From assembly GCA_964640055.1 (NCBI GenBank), contig CAZXFH010000065.1, positions 1 to 13,741 on the forward strand: 13,741 nt of DNA. The letters are read 5' to 3'. This DNA is from CAZXFH01 sp964640055. GTDB taxonomy: Bacteria; Fidelibacterota; UBA2242; JAFGTP01. Numbering within the stretch: position 1 is the stretch's first letter; the number at the start of each line of letters is the position of its first letter. The notes beneath the pieces are model-generated. The model ran no database searches. It was given only the letters and a program-made list of their open reading frames with translations, and was not told the DNA's origin. Of this stretch, positions 5,894 through 13,741 are shown piece after piece. The position numbers and the translations under genes were made by a program.

Positions 5894-8800
5894 ATGCAAA
5901 TTTATAAAAACAAGAGTTTATGGGTTTTTTGGGTCTGTTGCCTGACCACTACCCTGATTTTTGCAGAACAAACTGACAAACTCCGCTTAATCCATGCCGA
6001 TAAGTTAGAACAGTATACTCAACAGGGAGCGCTGATTAAAAAATTAACCGGTGATGTCTTTTTTCGTAAAGGAGATACAGAGTTGACTTGTGAGCTGGCC
6101 TACTGGTATGAACAGGAGGAACGGGTGGAATTTTTTAAGAACGTGAAAGTGACTCAAACAGAACAGACCATTCTGGCGGATACTTTGATTTATTACAGCG
6201 ACAAAGAGATCATTGAAGCCCGGGGGCATCCACGGATTGAGGAAGCAGATCGGTCGATCAGAGCCCGAAAGATCATATACTTTGTCGAAACCAAAAAGTC
6301 CGAAGCCACCGGTGATGTGATCCTGGAAGAGCCAAACCAGGTACTAAAGGCACAAGCACTCACTTATTTTGCCAGACAGAAGAAAAGTATTGCTACCCAA
6401 CGAGCAGAGCTGTTTGATGCTCAAGAAAACACCCGCCTAAAAGCCGACAGTATCATCTATTTTAACCAGACTGAAGAAATTAATGCTTTTCAAAGTCCTG
6501 TTCTGATTCACTATGATTCGACCGGACAAACCGCCAATCAAATTGCTGGAAAATATATCCACGGCAATCAACTAAGCGGAGATTTTACGGTCCTGGATAG
6601 TGTCCGGATGCAGCGGGAAAATTTTATTGCCCATGCCGAACAGTCCATATATGACGATTCCCTGCAAACTTTGACCCTGAAAGGCGATCCCAGAGTTATC
6701 AATGGGCAGCGGGTAATAACCGGTGAATGGATGACCGCCTACTTGAAAAATAATAAGATAGAGGCCCTCTATGTTTTTGAAGGCAGCCGGGCTACAGCCA
6801 CTGGCAAGGCCTATTTACCGCCGGATTCAGTTACTACCGGCCATTCACAACCACCCCGGGAGGAGATACCAATTCGGGATGAACTGAGCGGAAAAAGCAT
6901 GCATATATTTTTTCAAAAAGGTCAGGCCGATACCATGCTAGTAATGGGTATGGCAACCAGTTACTACAACGTGCTGGAAGACAGTATTATCAAGGGCGTC
7001 AACACCGCTAGTGGTGATACTATCATCATGGATCTGGATCAGGGAGAACTGGTGAGTATTACGGTGATCGGAGGTACGCAAGGAAAGTTTATTCCTCACC
7101 GGACCAATACCAGTGTTGACACCACTATCATCTATTCCGCAGAACGCATTGTTTATCAGGTTCAGAAAAAAATTACCAACCTGTATCAAAATGCCAGTAC
7201 TAAATCCGGGAATATGAAATTAACGGCCGGTAAGATCAGTGTCCATTGGGAAGAAAATCTGATGTATGCTTATCCCCTGCAGACAGGGATTAGGGATTCC
7301 AGCGCAACCAATATCCCCACCTTCTACCAAAAGGACCGCGAACCTTTCTCGGGTGAAGAGATGGTTTATAACCTGCAAACCCGTAAAGGCCGTATTGTTG
7401 AAGGAGCCACTAAAGTTGAGGATGGATTTTATTACGGCGAAAACATCAGTAAAGCCGGTAAACGCACCTATTATGTTGAGCAGGGTATTTATACCACTTG
7501 TGATATTCCTGATACGCCCCATTACTATTTTAAAAGTCAACAAATGAAACTGATCCAAAAAGATAAAATCATTGCCCGTCCCCTGATTTTTTATATTCAC
7601 GATATTCCGCTCCTCGGTATTCCTTTTGCCGTACTACCCGACCAAGGTGGCAAAAGACACAGCGGCTGGATCATGCCCTCTTATGGAGATAACAGTAATG
7701 TGGGCGGTAATCTGAGAGGACTAGGCTATTTTTGGGTCATCAATGATTATGCGGATCTGCGTATTACCGGAGATTTCTTCGATAAAGTCGGTGTACGGGC
7801 TAATCTTCGCACCCGTTATAAAAAGCGCTACAAATTCAACGGGTCTGTCAATGGTTCCTATGATAACACCTTTTTAGCAGAGAGACCTAAAAAGGTATGG
7901 CGCCTCAATGTAAACCATAGCCAAAATATTAGCCCTACATCTAGATTACGTATCAACGGAAGATTCGTCAGTAACGACCGGTATTACACTAAAAATGGCA
8001 TGGATCTTAGCACCCGCTTGAATCAACAGCTGATCAGTAATGCCACCTATTCAAAAAATTGGCGGGACAAACCTTATTCACTCTCCATGAATCTCAATCA
8101 AACCATTAATTTACAGGCGAAAAAACAAATAAAATCACCGCCTAGTATAGCCAACAAAAAAGCGAATTACATCCAACGCTCCTTACCCAATATCTCCTTG
8201 AGCCGCAGTTCCCGGCGCTTAATTCCCTTAAAATCCGGACAAGCTGCCACCCAATCGAAATGGTATAACAATATATATTTCCGGGTCAGTTCCCGTCTAA
8301 GAAATAAGCAGAATATTTACTACACCAGCGTGGCTGAAGCAGATTCCTTCCTTTGGCAGCAGGAAAATGAACTGAATAATGCCCTTACCCATGATATTTC
8401 CCTTACTGCCAGCCAAAAGGTATTTTCAGTGATAACCCTGAATGAAAATCTGAGTATCGATGAAGGCTGGATTAATCGCTATGAAATGCCTCGCGATTCA
8501 TCAGGAAACTTTATTATAAATGAAAAGGGTCAACTGGAAACTGTTACCGTACATGGTTTTAAAGCCCGACATACCGGGAGTATTTCCTTAAATGCCCAAA
8601 CCAAACTCTATGGCCTTTTCCCTATCAGACTGGGATCCTTACAGGCCGTAAGACATGTCGTTACACCTTCTGTCGGTTTCAGATATCGTCCCGATTTTAC
8701 CCAGGATATTTTTGGTTGGGAGCCGGGCTATATTCTTTCCGGTCAGGATATAACGGGTAAAAAGTGGAATTATGATCCTTTTCAGCAGACTATGCTGGGT

Positions 8801-9613
8801 GCCACCCCCTCCCGGGATCAACGGTCAATGACCTTTAGTTTAGGAAATATTTTTCAGGCTAAAACAATTACCGAAGAGGAAGAAAAAAAACTGGATCTGT
8901 TTACCTTGAATTTTTCCAGCAATTACAATTTTGCCGCCGACAGTCTGCGTATGGCACCCCTACGCACCTCTTTTCGTACCCAAGTCACCCGCCAGATGGC
9001 TCTAAACCTGAGCGCTACCCATAACTGGTATGCCCAGCAAAACGGAAGGCAAATCAATCAATGGTATCGTGAATGGCAGGGCGTACCCCTTCCGCGGCTA
9101 ACTGCGCTGAGCGCCTCTACTGGATTCAAGGTTAAAGGCAATCGTTTCGGTGCTGTCCGGGAAACACCCGCTTTCAGTGATACAGCGGATACTTCTGCCG
9201 GAGCAGAAGACATCCTGACCCCTGATTACCGCCAGGATATCGACCGGGGCTCCACCCCTCGCCGGGAAGAAGGCAATCAACTATGGTCAGCCAGTTTCAA
9301 TTTCCGATACAGTTTGAATCAATATACATCCGATAATCGTTCCGAACGATTCTTTATGTCCATGAATCTAAATCTAAAACTCACCCAAAAATGGCAGCTG
9401 GGTTACCGGGCCAGCGTTGATCTGCTCAAGAAAAAAATTGTCAGCCAGAATATTTCCATTGATCGTGATCTCCACTGCTGGCAACTTTCCTTCAATTGGG
9501 TCCCCACCGGCTATGGCAAGCAATATAATCTGATCATCCGCATTAAGTCTTCCGCTTTACGAGATATCAAGTATGAAGAACGCGGTGGCCGGCGACGGGG
9601 ACCTTATTATTAA
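5894..9613 (+). CDS. lptD: LPS-assembly outer-membrane protein LptD (OstA)
   Basis: LptD is the beta-barrel that, with the lipoprotein LptE, inserts lipopolysaccharide into the outer leaflet of the outer membrane. The 1239-residue chain starts with a signal peptide (cut likely after LIFA, residue 24). Residues about 30-310 are repeated OstA/LptA-like strands (LTGDVFFRKGDTELTCELAYWY, ADTLIYYSDKEIIEARGHPRI), the periplasmic beta-jellyroll that receives LPS. A further jellyroll-like region runs to about 560. The barrel junction is marked by DIPLLGIPFAVLPDQ (570-584) and GWIMPSYGDNSNVGGNLRGLGYFWVINDYADLRITGD. The barrel continues to the C-terminus and closes with DRDLHCWQLSFNWVPTG and terminal Tyr. 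This length and these signatures are of the FCB type, longer than the proteobacterial form (about 780). Cys536 and Cys1195 may form a disulfide. It faces the lapA-lapB cluster. Confidence 0.93.
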   Translation: MQIYKNKSLWVFWVCCLTTTLIFAEQTDKLRLIHADKLEQYTQQGALIKKLTGDVFFRKGDTELTCELAYWYEQEERVEFFKNVKVTQTEQTILADTLIYYSDKEIIEARGHPRIEEADRSIRARKIIYFVETKKSEATGDVILEEPNQVLKAQALTYFARQKKSIATQRAELFDAQENTRLKADSIIYFNQTEEINAFQSPVLIHYDSTGQTANQIAGKYIHGNQLSGDFTVLDSVRMQRENFIAHAEQSIYDDSLQTLTLKGDPRVINGQRVITGEWMTAYLKNNKIEALYVFEGSRATATGKAYLPPDSVTTGHSQPPREEIPIRDELSGKSMHIFFQKGQADTMLVMGMATSYYNVLEDSIIKGVNTASGDTIIMDLDQGELVSITVIGGTQGKFIPHRTNTSVDTTIIYSAERIVYQVQKKITNLYQNASTKSGNMKLTAGKISVHWEENLMYAYPLQTGIRDSSATNIPTFYQKDREPFSGEEMVYNLQTRKGRIVEGATKVEDGFYYGENISKAGKRTYYVEQGIYTTCDIPDTPHYYFKSQQMKLIQKDKIIARPLIFYIHDIPLLGIPFAVLPDQGGKRHSGWIMPSYGDNSNVGGNLRGLGYFWVINDYADLRITGDFFDKVGVRANLRTRYKKRYKFNGSVNGSYDNTFLAERPKKVWRLNVNHSQNISPTSRLRINGRFVSNDRYYTKNGMDLSTRLNQQLISNATYSKNWRDKPYSLSMNLNQTINLQAKKQIKSPPSIANKKANYIQRSLPNISLSRSSRRLIPLKSGQAATQSKWYNNIYFRVSSRLRNKQNIYYTSVAEADSFLWQQENELNNALTHDISLTASQKVFSVITLNENLSIDEGWINRYEMPRDSSGNFIINEKGQLETVTVHGFKARHTGSISLNAQTKLYGLFPIRLGSLQAVRHVVTPSVGFRYRPDFTQDIFGWEPGYILSGQDITGKKWNYDPFQQTMLGATPSRDQRSMTFSLGNIFQAKTITEEEEKKLDLFTLNFSSNYNFAADSLRMAPLRTSFRTQVTRQMALNLSATHNWYAQQNGRQINQWYREWQGVPLPRLTALSASTGFKVKGNRFGAVRETPAFSDTADTSAGAEDILTPDYRQDIDRGSTPRREEGNQLWSASFNFRYSLNQYTSDNRSERFFMSMNLNLKLTQKWQLGYRASVDLLKKKIVSQNISIDRDLHCWQLSFNWVPTGYGKQYNLIIRIKSSALRDIKYEERGGRRRGPYY

Positions 9614-9623
9614 CCGGTATAAT

Positions 9624-9648
9624 TCCCTATTGGGATCATTACTTTTTA
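9624..9648 (+). terminator. Weak terminator candidate after lptD
   Basis: TCCC (9624-9627) and GGGA (9632-9635) form a short 4-bp stem around TATT, followed by a T-rich stretch at 9639-9648. It sits ten bases after the lptD stop. The stem is too short to be convincing. Confidence 0.25.
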
Positions 9649-9746
9649 ATTTATACATAACTAATATGAGGGGGGGCATTCAGGGTTCCTTAGCGACTCA
9701 AACAGCCGACAGGATTCAAGAATTAATCCGGGATAACAATAATTAG

Positions 9747-9843
9747 CGGGAATGTTTGGGAGTCGAACCCAACTTCCCGACACTAACTGCCGGGAACAAC
9801 GGTTTTGAAGACCGTGGCGTCCACCGGGATCGCATTCATTCCC
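9747..9843 (-). tRNA. selC: tRNA-Sec (UCA anticodon)
   Basis: On the minus strand a 97-base gene folds as a bacterial selenocysteine tRNA. Acceptor arms are GGGAATG and CATTCCC plus an eighth A-A position, as expected for the 8+5 tRNA-Sec geometry but with that pair mismatched. The long D stem is GCGATC with GGACGC (one mismatch). The anticodon stem is ACGGT and ACCGT around loop CTTCAAA, reading UCA for UGA codons. A long variable arm has a 9-bp stem with one G-U pair. The T arm is TTGGG-TTCGACT-CCCAA, with the same T loop as E. coli selC. The discriminator is G and CCA is not encoded (CTA follows). It charges with Ser and is converted to Sec by SelA or PSTK/SepSecS; SelB delivers it. It begins 43 bases after the SPOR gene, same strand. 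Confidence 0.93.
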
Positions 9844-9886
9844 ATAATGAATTCAGTCATCTTTTAAATATCAAGTGCTTTATATA

Positions 9887-10723
9887 CTACTGATTCTTAA
9901 CAATAATGTAATCCAGATCTTCATGTTCCTTGAAATTCTCACCAAAACGTTTGGCCTCGGCATGACTGTTAAATTTACCAACCCGAACAGCTAATAACTG
10001 ACTTTCGGAACCGACTTTTTGTGTGAAAACGGCATAGCCTTTATCGCTGAGGCGGTTCTTCAACAAGTAGGCATTGGAAGGATTCCCAAAAGCACCTAAT
10101 TGAATACTGTAAACAGGCCCTGAGCGATCAGATGCCTGTCGATCCGGAGTCCTCTCCGACGTTGAAGCTGGCTGGTACTCACTGTCTGCCACTGACCCGC
10201 CTTCCTCTGTCAGAATATAGGAGGGTTTGAATTTGCCATCTTCAAAATTAAAACTCAAATCAGAATATTTCTCCTTATAATAATGATAATAATAATCTAT
10301 GGAGTCCTTTTCCTGAACAGCCCTGAAACTGCATAACAGAATACTCATTGTTTCATTAATCCATTGTGACTCCGGATATCTGCGAAGTAATCCTTTTGAA
10401 TATTTGATCGCCTTATGATATAATCCACTGGAATAGATATATTGAATGATCTGATATAAAGCATCGTCCGCACGCGTAGAATTAGGATATTTACTGACCA
10501 CATCTTTAAAGATCAGCAACGCTTTGTTGCCCTCATCTTCAACAACCCCAGCCAAATAAAGCACCTCGGCATTATCAGGATATTCCTGCCGTAATTTAGG
10601 CAAAGCTGCTCTGACCTCTTCTATCTGGCCCCTCTGTATCATATGAACGTATTGGGACAGGTTCACCCCGAAAATTATATAGGGGACAAGCAATAAAAAT
10701 ATAAAACAGATGCTTTTTCGCAT
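9887..10723 (-). CDS. Exported TPR and SPOR domain protein
   Basis: The 278-residue product has a signal peptide (MRKSICFIFLLLVPYIIFG, cut near residue 19). Residues about 20-155 form helical TPR-like or YbgF/BamD-like repeats (AEVLYLAGVVEDEGNKALLIFKDVVSKYPNS, then HKAIKYSKGLLRRYPES). A linker rich in Ser, Thr, Asp and Arg (about 175-202) follows. A C-terminal SPOR domain occupies 203-276 (VYSIQLGAFGNPSNAYLLKNRL, LLAVRVGKFNSHAEAKRF). SPOR domains bind peptidoglycan denuded of stem peptides, often at the division septum, so this is probably a periplasmic cell-wall binding scaffold. Only three bases separate its ATG from the lapB stop, so translation is probably coupled. It could be assigned to divisome or envelope-assembly functions; the exact role is unknown. 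The stop is TAG. Confidence 0.88.
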   Translation of the reverse strand: MRKSICFIFLLLVPYIIFGVNLSQYVHMIQRGQIEEVRAALPKLRQEYPDNAEVLYLAGVVEDEGNKALLIFKDVVSKYPNSTRADDALYQIIQYIYSSGLYHKAIKYSKGLLRRYPESQWINETMSILLCSFRAVQEKDSIDYYYHYYKEKYSDLSFNFEDGKFKPSYILTEEGGSVADSEYQPASTSERTPDRQASDRSGPVYSIQLGAFGNPSNAYLLKNRLSDKGYAVFTQKVGSESQLLAVRVGKFNSHAEAKRFGENFKEHEDLDYIIVKNQ

Positions 10724-10726
10724 AAT

Positions 10727-11869
10727 TTACCTATCTATAAAAGTGTCTATTGCTCTACACTGAGGACATAACCAGCGTATTTGAGTGCTGACATATCCGC
10801 AATCTGAACAGCGATAACTGTTCTCTTTTTCAAGGGCTTCTATTGTGCTGTTTAACGTATCCCGAGCAGCACGAGGATCACCTTCGGAGATTAAAAGTCC
10901 GATTAAGGCCAATTTCGGTTTTAAGGCCTGGGGGTGCTTTTCAACAAGGGTTTCCATGATGGAGACGGCCTTTTCAACCTTACCCTTGCGCTCATTAAAC
11001 TCAGCCAGGGCAATATTGGTATCCATGTCATGCGGTCGTTTCTTCAGAATCTTATGATAGAAAGCAACCAACTCCTCATATCTCCCCAACTTAAAAAGTG
11101 TTTTTTTAAGCACCGGAAAAATCAATCCGGCTCTATCCGGAGCGGCTAATATAAATTTTTCCCACCATTGGATCGCATCTTGTTCCCGGTTATCCTTAAC
11201 ATAGGAATCAGCAATATAATAGTAAGGTGCCTCACAATTGGGATCCAGTTTAATGGCCTTCCGGAAGAGTAAGCGGCTATCATGATAAGCTTGCGTTTTA
11301 TACTTTTTCAAGCCTTCCTGAACCTTGAAAATAGCCAAGCTGCGGGCTTTGGTTGACTTGCTGATAGTAGCACTTTTTTTCAGGTATTCCGCAGCCTGTT
11401 CCCAGTTGCCTATTTCCTGATGCAAGCGGGTAATCACATCGATGGCCCACTGGTGATTTTTATCTATTTCCAAGATTTTCTGCGCGGATGCCAGGGCAGC
11501 TTCCTTTTTGCCCAAATCCCGATAGCCCTCTACAATTTCACTTAAAATGGCTATTTTCTGGTTGACTGATAAATTGGGTCGATATAAAAGGTTTTCATTT
11601 AATTTTACACTCTTTTCTGACTGATCTGTTTTTCTGAAAAGCATGCCCAGTTTTATATAGACCTCAATATTCTCCGTATTTTTACGGACATATTTTTTGA
11701 ATAATCTGATGGCGGCCTGATTCTCTCCGCGAATCATGTGATCCAGTCCCCGGGTGTAAAGATTTCCTTCTGTGCGTTCGGACGTGGTTCTTTTTCTGGT
11801 AAAAAAGAAGGCCGAGATCACAACGATTAAGATACCAATAATAATGAATATAATTTCAAGTGTTCCCAT
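10727..11869 (-). CDS. lapB: LapB (YciM)-like TPR and rubredoxin-type zinc-ribbon protein
   Basis: The 380-residue protein has the LapB architecture. One N-terminal membrane anchor (about residues 4-23) is followed by basic RKRTTSERT. About eight TPR units run from residue 38 to 345, including YTRGLDHMIRGENQAAIRLF, the repeat around residues 62-76 (IEVYIKLGMLF) and YYIADSYVKDNREQDAIQWW. A C-terminal rubredoxin-like metal site is formed by C354, C357, C368 and C371 in CSDCGY and CPQC. In E. coli LapB is an essential inner-membrane protein that couples LpxC to degradation by FtsH and so limits LPS synthesis, and it interacts with Lpt components. Length and order match (E. coli about 389). The neighbour lapA, 25 bases upstream on the same strand, is the usual partner. 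The same role here is inferred from homology. Confidence 0.88.
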   Translation of the reverse strand: MGTLEIIFIIIGILIVVISAFFFTRKRTTSERTEGNLYTRGLDHMIRGENQAAIRLFKKYVRKNTENIEVYIKLGMLFRKTDQSEKSVKLNENLLYRPNLSVNQKIAILSEIVEGYRDLGKKEAALASAQKILEIDKNHQWAIDVITRLHQEIGNWEQAAEYLKKSATISKSTKARSLAIFKVQEGLKKYKTQAYHDSRLLFRKAIKLDPNCEAPYYYIADSYVKDNREQDAIQWWEKFILAAPDRAGLIFPVLKKTLFKLGRYEELVAFYHKILKKRPHDMDTNIALAEFNERKGKVEKAVSIMETLVEKHPQALKPKLALIGLLISEGDPRAARDTLNSTIEALEKENSYRCSDCGYVSTQIRWLCPQCRAIDTFIDR

Positions 11870-11894
11870 AAGACAACCTTTAACTCCTATTCCT

Positions 11895-12197
11895 TTATTC
11901 CTCTAATTCCTGGATCTCCTTATTACGTAATAAATTCAATTCTTCTTTTAATTTATTATATTCTTTACCGATTAACCTTATCTTGCTCTTCATCGACATG
12001 AGCTGAACGCCGGTCAATAACACACCCACCAGTAGTCCCACAACAAAGCTGAATAAAACGATAATTATCATTTCCGTGGTAACAGCATTTTTGGCACTGA
12101 AGAATTTTATCGTTACCTGCTGTCCCACATTCTGGATCACAAATACCAATAAGATAATTGCAATTACAATATACAATACAATTTTAGCAACTTTCAT
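11895..12197 (-). CDS. lapA: LapA-like (DUF1049) inner-membrane protein
   Basis: The 100-residue protein has two membrane segments (about 4-24 and 42-66) separated by a short loop containing NVGQQVTIKFF, the usual DUF1049 pattern of QN followed by V and F. A charged, probably coiled-coil tail runs from about 70 to 98 (KSKIRLIGKEYNKLKEELNLLRNKEIQELEE). LapA forms a complex with LapB in the inner membrane in enterobacteria and contributes to LPS assembly control. The gene lies 15 bases after the miaB stop and 25 before lapB, so the three are probably co-transcribed. A strong GGAGG supports the ATG at 12197. Confidence 0.87.
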   Translation of the reverse strand: MKVAKIVLYIVIAIILLVFVIQNVGQQVTIKFFSAKNAVTTEMIIIVLFSFVVGLLVGVLLTGVQLMSMKSKIRLIGKEYNKLKEELNLLRNKEIQELEE

Positions 12198-12201
12198 GAT
12201 A

Positions 12202-12206
12202 CCTCC
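12202..12206 (-). promoter_or_regulatory. Shine-Dalgarno of lapA
   Basis: On the minus strand GGAGG stands four bases before the lapA ATG at 12197. Together with the GAGGTGAT at 3211-3218 it shows that this organism uses canonical Shine-Dalgarno sites in some genes, although miaB and lptD lack them. Confidence 0.65.
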
Positions 12207-12212
12207 GTTTAT

Positions 12213-13511
12213 TTAGATAAGCGCTCCAAAAAGAGAGACGCCGGCAGCGGCTTTAATCTCTACAGTTACGATATCACCCAAACCCGCACTACCGTTTTTT
12301 ATAACCACCAATTTATTGGTCGCAGTCCTGCCCAGGGGCTCCTCAGGATTTTTTTTACTGGCGCCCTCAATCAATACTTTTTGCTGGCTACCGATCAAGC
12401 GGGTATTCTTCTGTAGGGTATGCTTGTTTTGCAGACTGATCACCTGCTGAAGCCTTTGTGCTTTTTCCTGCTCGGTAACATCATCCTCTAATTTAGCAGC
12501 GCGGGTTTTTGGCCGGGGAGAATATTTAAACATAAAGGCACTATCAAAAACCAACCGTCGCATCACGTTCAAAGTCTCTTGAAAATCAGTCTCTTCCTCA
12601 CCCGGAAACCCTACAATAATATCGGTCGTTAAAGCGGAATCCGGCAAATATTCCTTGATCTTTTCGGCAATGTAAAGATACCTGTCCTGGTCGTAGGAAC
12701 GGTTCATTAATTCCAATACACGCGTAGATCCGGCTTGCAGCGGAAGGTGAACATGGGGGCATATATTGTCATGGCTTTGCATAACCTGTAACATGGCTTC
12801 ATCAACATCCTGAGGGTGGGGCGACATGAACCGCACCCGTACAGACCGATCAACCCGGGCCACAGCTGATAATACCTCAGGGAATCTGTGCTCTTTATAT
12901 TGATAAGAATTCACATTTTGTCCTAATAGCGTCACCTCTTTTTTACCGGCTGTTACCGCCTGTTCCACATCAAAGATAATATCAGCGATCGGACGGCTGC
13001 GCTCGCGGCCCCGGGTGTAGGGTACGATACAATAGGTACAAAATTTATCACACCCCCGCATGATGGGCACCCGGGCATTCATATGCTCACTGCGAATGGG
13101 TGTTAATCCGGTATAACATTCAGACCGTGAGAGATGAACATCAACTAAGGGCAGCTGGGCGCCATTAAAGATGGATTGGATATGACGATAGCTGTCAGGG
13201 CCTAAAAGAATATCAATGAAGGGATACTTCTCAAGTAAAGCGTCTTTATTATTTTGAGCACCGCATCCCAATAATCCCAACCGGAGATGTGGATTATCCT
13301 CCTTCTGAACTTTAAACTGTGATAAGCGCGCCAGGGCACGGGCCTCGGCTTTTTTACGAACGGAACAGGAATTCACCAGGATAAGGTCAGCCTGATCCGG
13401 ATCATCAACCTGTACGCAATCATTGGTTTCCAGAATACCAGCGATCAGCTCTGAATCCGCCTCATTCATCTGGCAACCATAGGTTTCTATGTAATATGAT
13501 TGCGGTATCAT
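12213..13511 (-). CDS. miaB: tRNA-2-methylthio-N6-dimethylallyladenosine synthase MiaB
   Basis: MiaB is a radical-SAM methylthiotransferase that converts i6A37 to ms2i6A37 in tRNAs reading UNN codons. The 432-residue chain has all three domains. The UPF0004 N-terminus (YIETYGCQMN) has Cys13, Cys49 (NSCSVRKKAEARAL) and Cys83 (GCGAQ), which bind the auxiliary cluster. The radical-SAM domain has MRGCDKFCTYCIVPYTRGRERSR, with Cys154, Cys158 and Cys161 as C-x3-C-x2-C, later LLGQNVNSY and MSPHPQDVDEAML. A TRAM domain covers the last 60 or so residues (RLIGSQQKVLIEG, LGRTATNKLVV). NSCSVR and the RGRERSR signature favour MiaB over MtaB or RimO. The length is normal. I see no Shine-Dalgarno before the ATG at 13511; the leader is AT-rich. 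It heads the miaB-lapA-lapB-SPOR cluster. Confidence 0.95.
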   Translation of the reverse strand: MIPQSYYIETYGCQMNEADSELIAGILETNDCVQVDDPDQADLILVNSCSVRKKAEARALARLSQFKVQKEDNPHLRLGLLGCGAQNNKDALLEKYPFIDILLGPDSYRHIQSIFNGAQLPLVDVHLSRSECYTGLTPIRSEHMNARVPIMRGCDKFCTYCIVPYTRGRERSRPIADIIFDVEQAVTAGKKEVTLLGQNVNSYQYKEHRFPEVLSAVARVDRSVRVRFMSPHPQDVDEAMLQVMQSHDNICPHVHLPLQAGSTRVLELMNRSYDQDRYLYIAEKIKEYLPDSALTTDIIVGFPGEEETDFQETLNVMRRLVFDSAFMFKYSPRPKTRAAKLEDDVTEQEKAQRLQQVISLQNKHTLQKNTRLIGSQQKVLIEGASKKNPEEPLGRTATNKLVVIKNGSAGLGDIVTVEIKAAAGVSLFGALI

Positions 13512-13741
13512 GGCATTAAATTAATTAAAACCAATTTTTTATTAAAGCAAAATATAATGTTTTACAATGCATAGACAGACCGGTATATAAATCCTTTTCC
13601 CGCCTCCGTGCAATCTTTAATCAGCGGTAATCCTGAAATGTTCCCAGCTCGCGAACGGCAGCTCTTGCTAATATAAACAGAATTATTTAGATAAGTGAGA
13701 GTATTAAGGAATATACCCTGTGAAAAAGTAATTCAGGGGAT

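Noticed and set aside
7220..7600. Open frames on both strands inside lptD (for example 7220-7600 minus and 7266-7547 plus)
   Set aside because: They are shadows of the lptD coding frame, without domains or ribosome binding sites.
13512..13741. Promoter upstream of miaB (TTGTAA and TAATAA, 17-base spacing on the minus strand, 13539-13567) and any gene in the right end
   Set aside because: The -10 matches only three positions and the region offers many equal AT-rich choices. No open frame of note continues to the window edge.

Overview
The window looks like a chromosomal segment of a diderm (outer-membrane) bacterium of moderate to low GC. LptD has the layout seen in the Fibrobacteres-Chlorobi-Bacteroidetes (FCB) superphylum and related candidate phyla: an OstA-like N-terminus, the signatures GIPFAVLPDQ and DLHCWQLSFNW, and a length of 1239 residues. 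DUF3467, DUF1848 and a LapA/LapB pair fit an uncultivated FCB-type lineage such as Marinimicrobia, Calditrichota or Cloacimonadota. I cannot assign the phylum from the sequence alone.

Layout. At 249-2285 (+) lies an exported S9/DPP-IV-like protein whose three catalytic positions all appear to be substituted. At 2370-3209 (-) is a two-gene unit, an acidic zinc-ribbon protein followed by a DUF3467 protein, behind a good sigma70-type promoter. At 3395-3955 (-) is an unrecognised 186-aa protein whose reading frame stays open for 37 codons past its amber stop. From 3956 to 4466 there is no gene, but the region holds a hairpin-rich element (about 4119-4298) that resembles an interspersed repeat. 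At 4467-5709 (-) are a small TPR membrane or lipoprotein and a DUF1848 protein with a C-terminal radical-SAM-type cysteine motif. Divergent to these, lptD occupies 5894-9613 (+). Facing lptD is a compact minus-strand cluster at 9747-13511: miaB, lapA, lapB, a TPR-SPOR protein, then a selenocysteine tRNA gene (selC).

How they work together. LptD is the outer-membrane LPS translocon. In proteobacteria LapA/LapB act in LPS biogenesis and control LpxC turnover with FtsH. The right half of the window is therefore an envelope and LPS locus read from both strands. MiaB and tRNA-Sec add a tRNA and decoding theme; tRNA-Sec implies that the organism reads some UGA codons as selenocysteine, although no selA, selB, selD or obvious selenoprotein lies in this window.

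The least ordinary items are the tRNA-Sec gene at the end of an LPS-regulator cluster, the apparently dead S9 peptidase, the amber-interrupted small ORF and the hairpin-rich element. I did not find a defence system, CRISPR array, phage or complete transposon.
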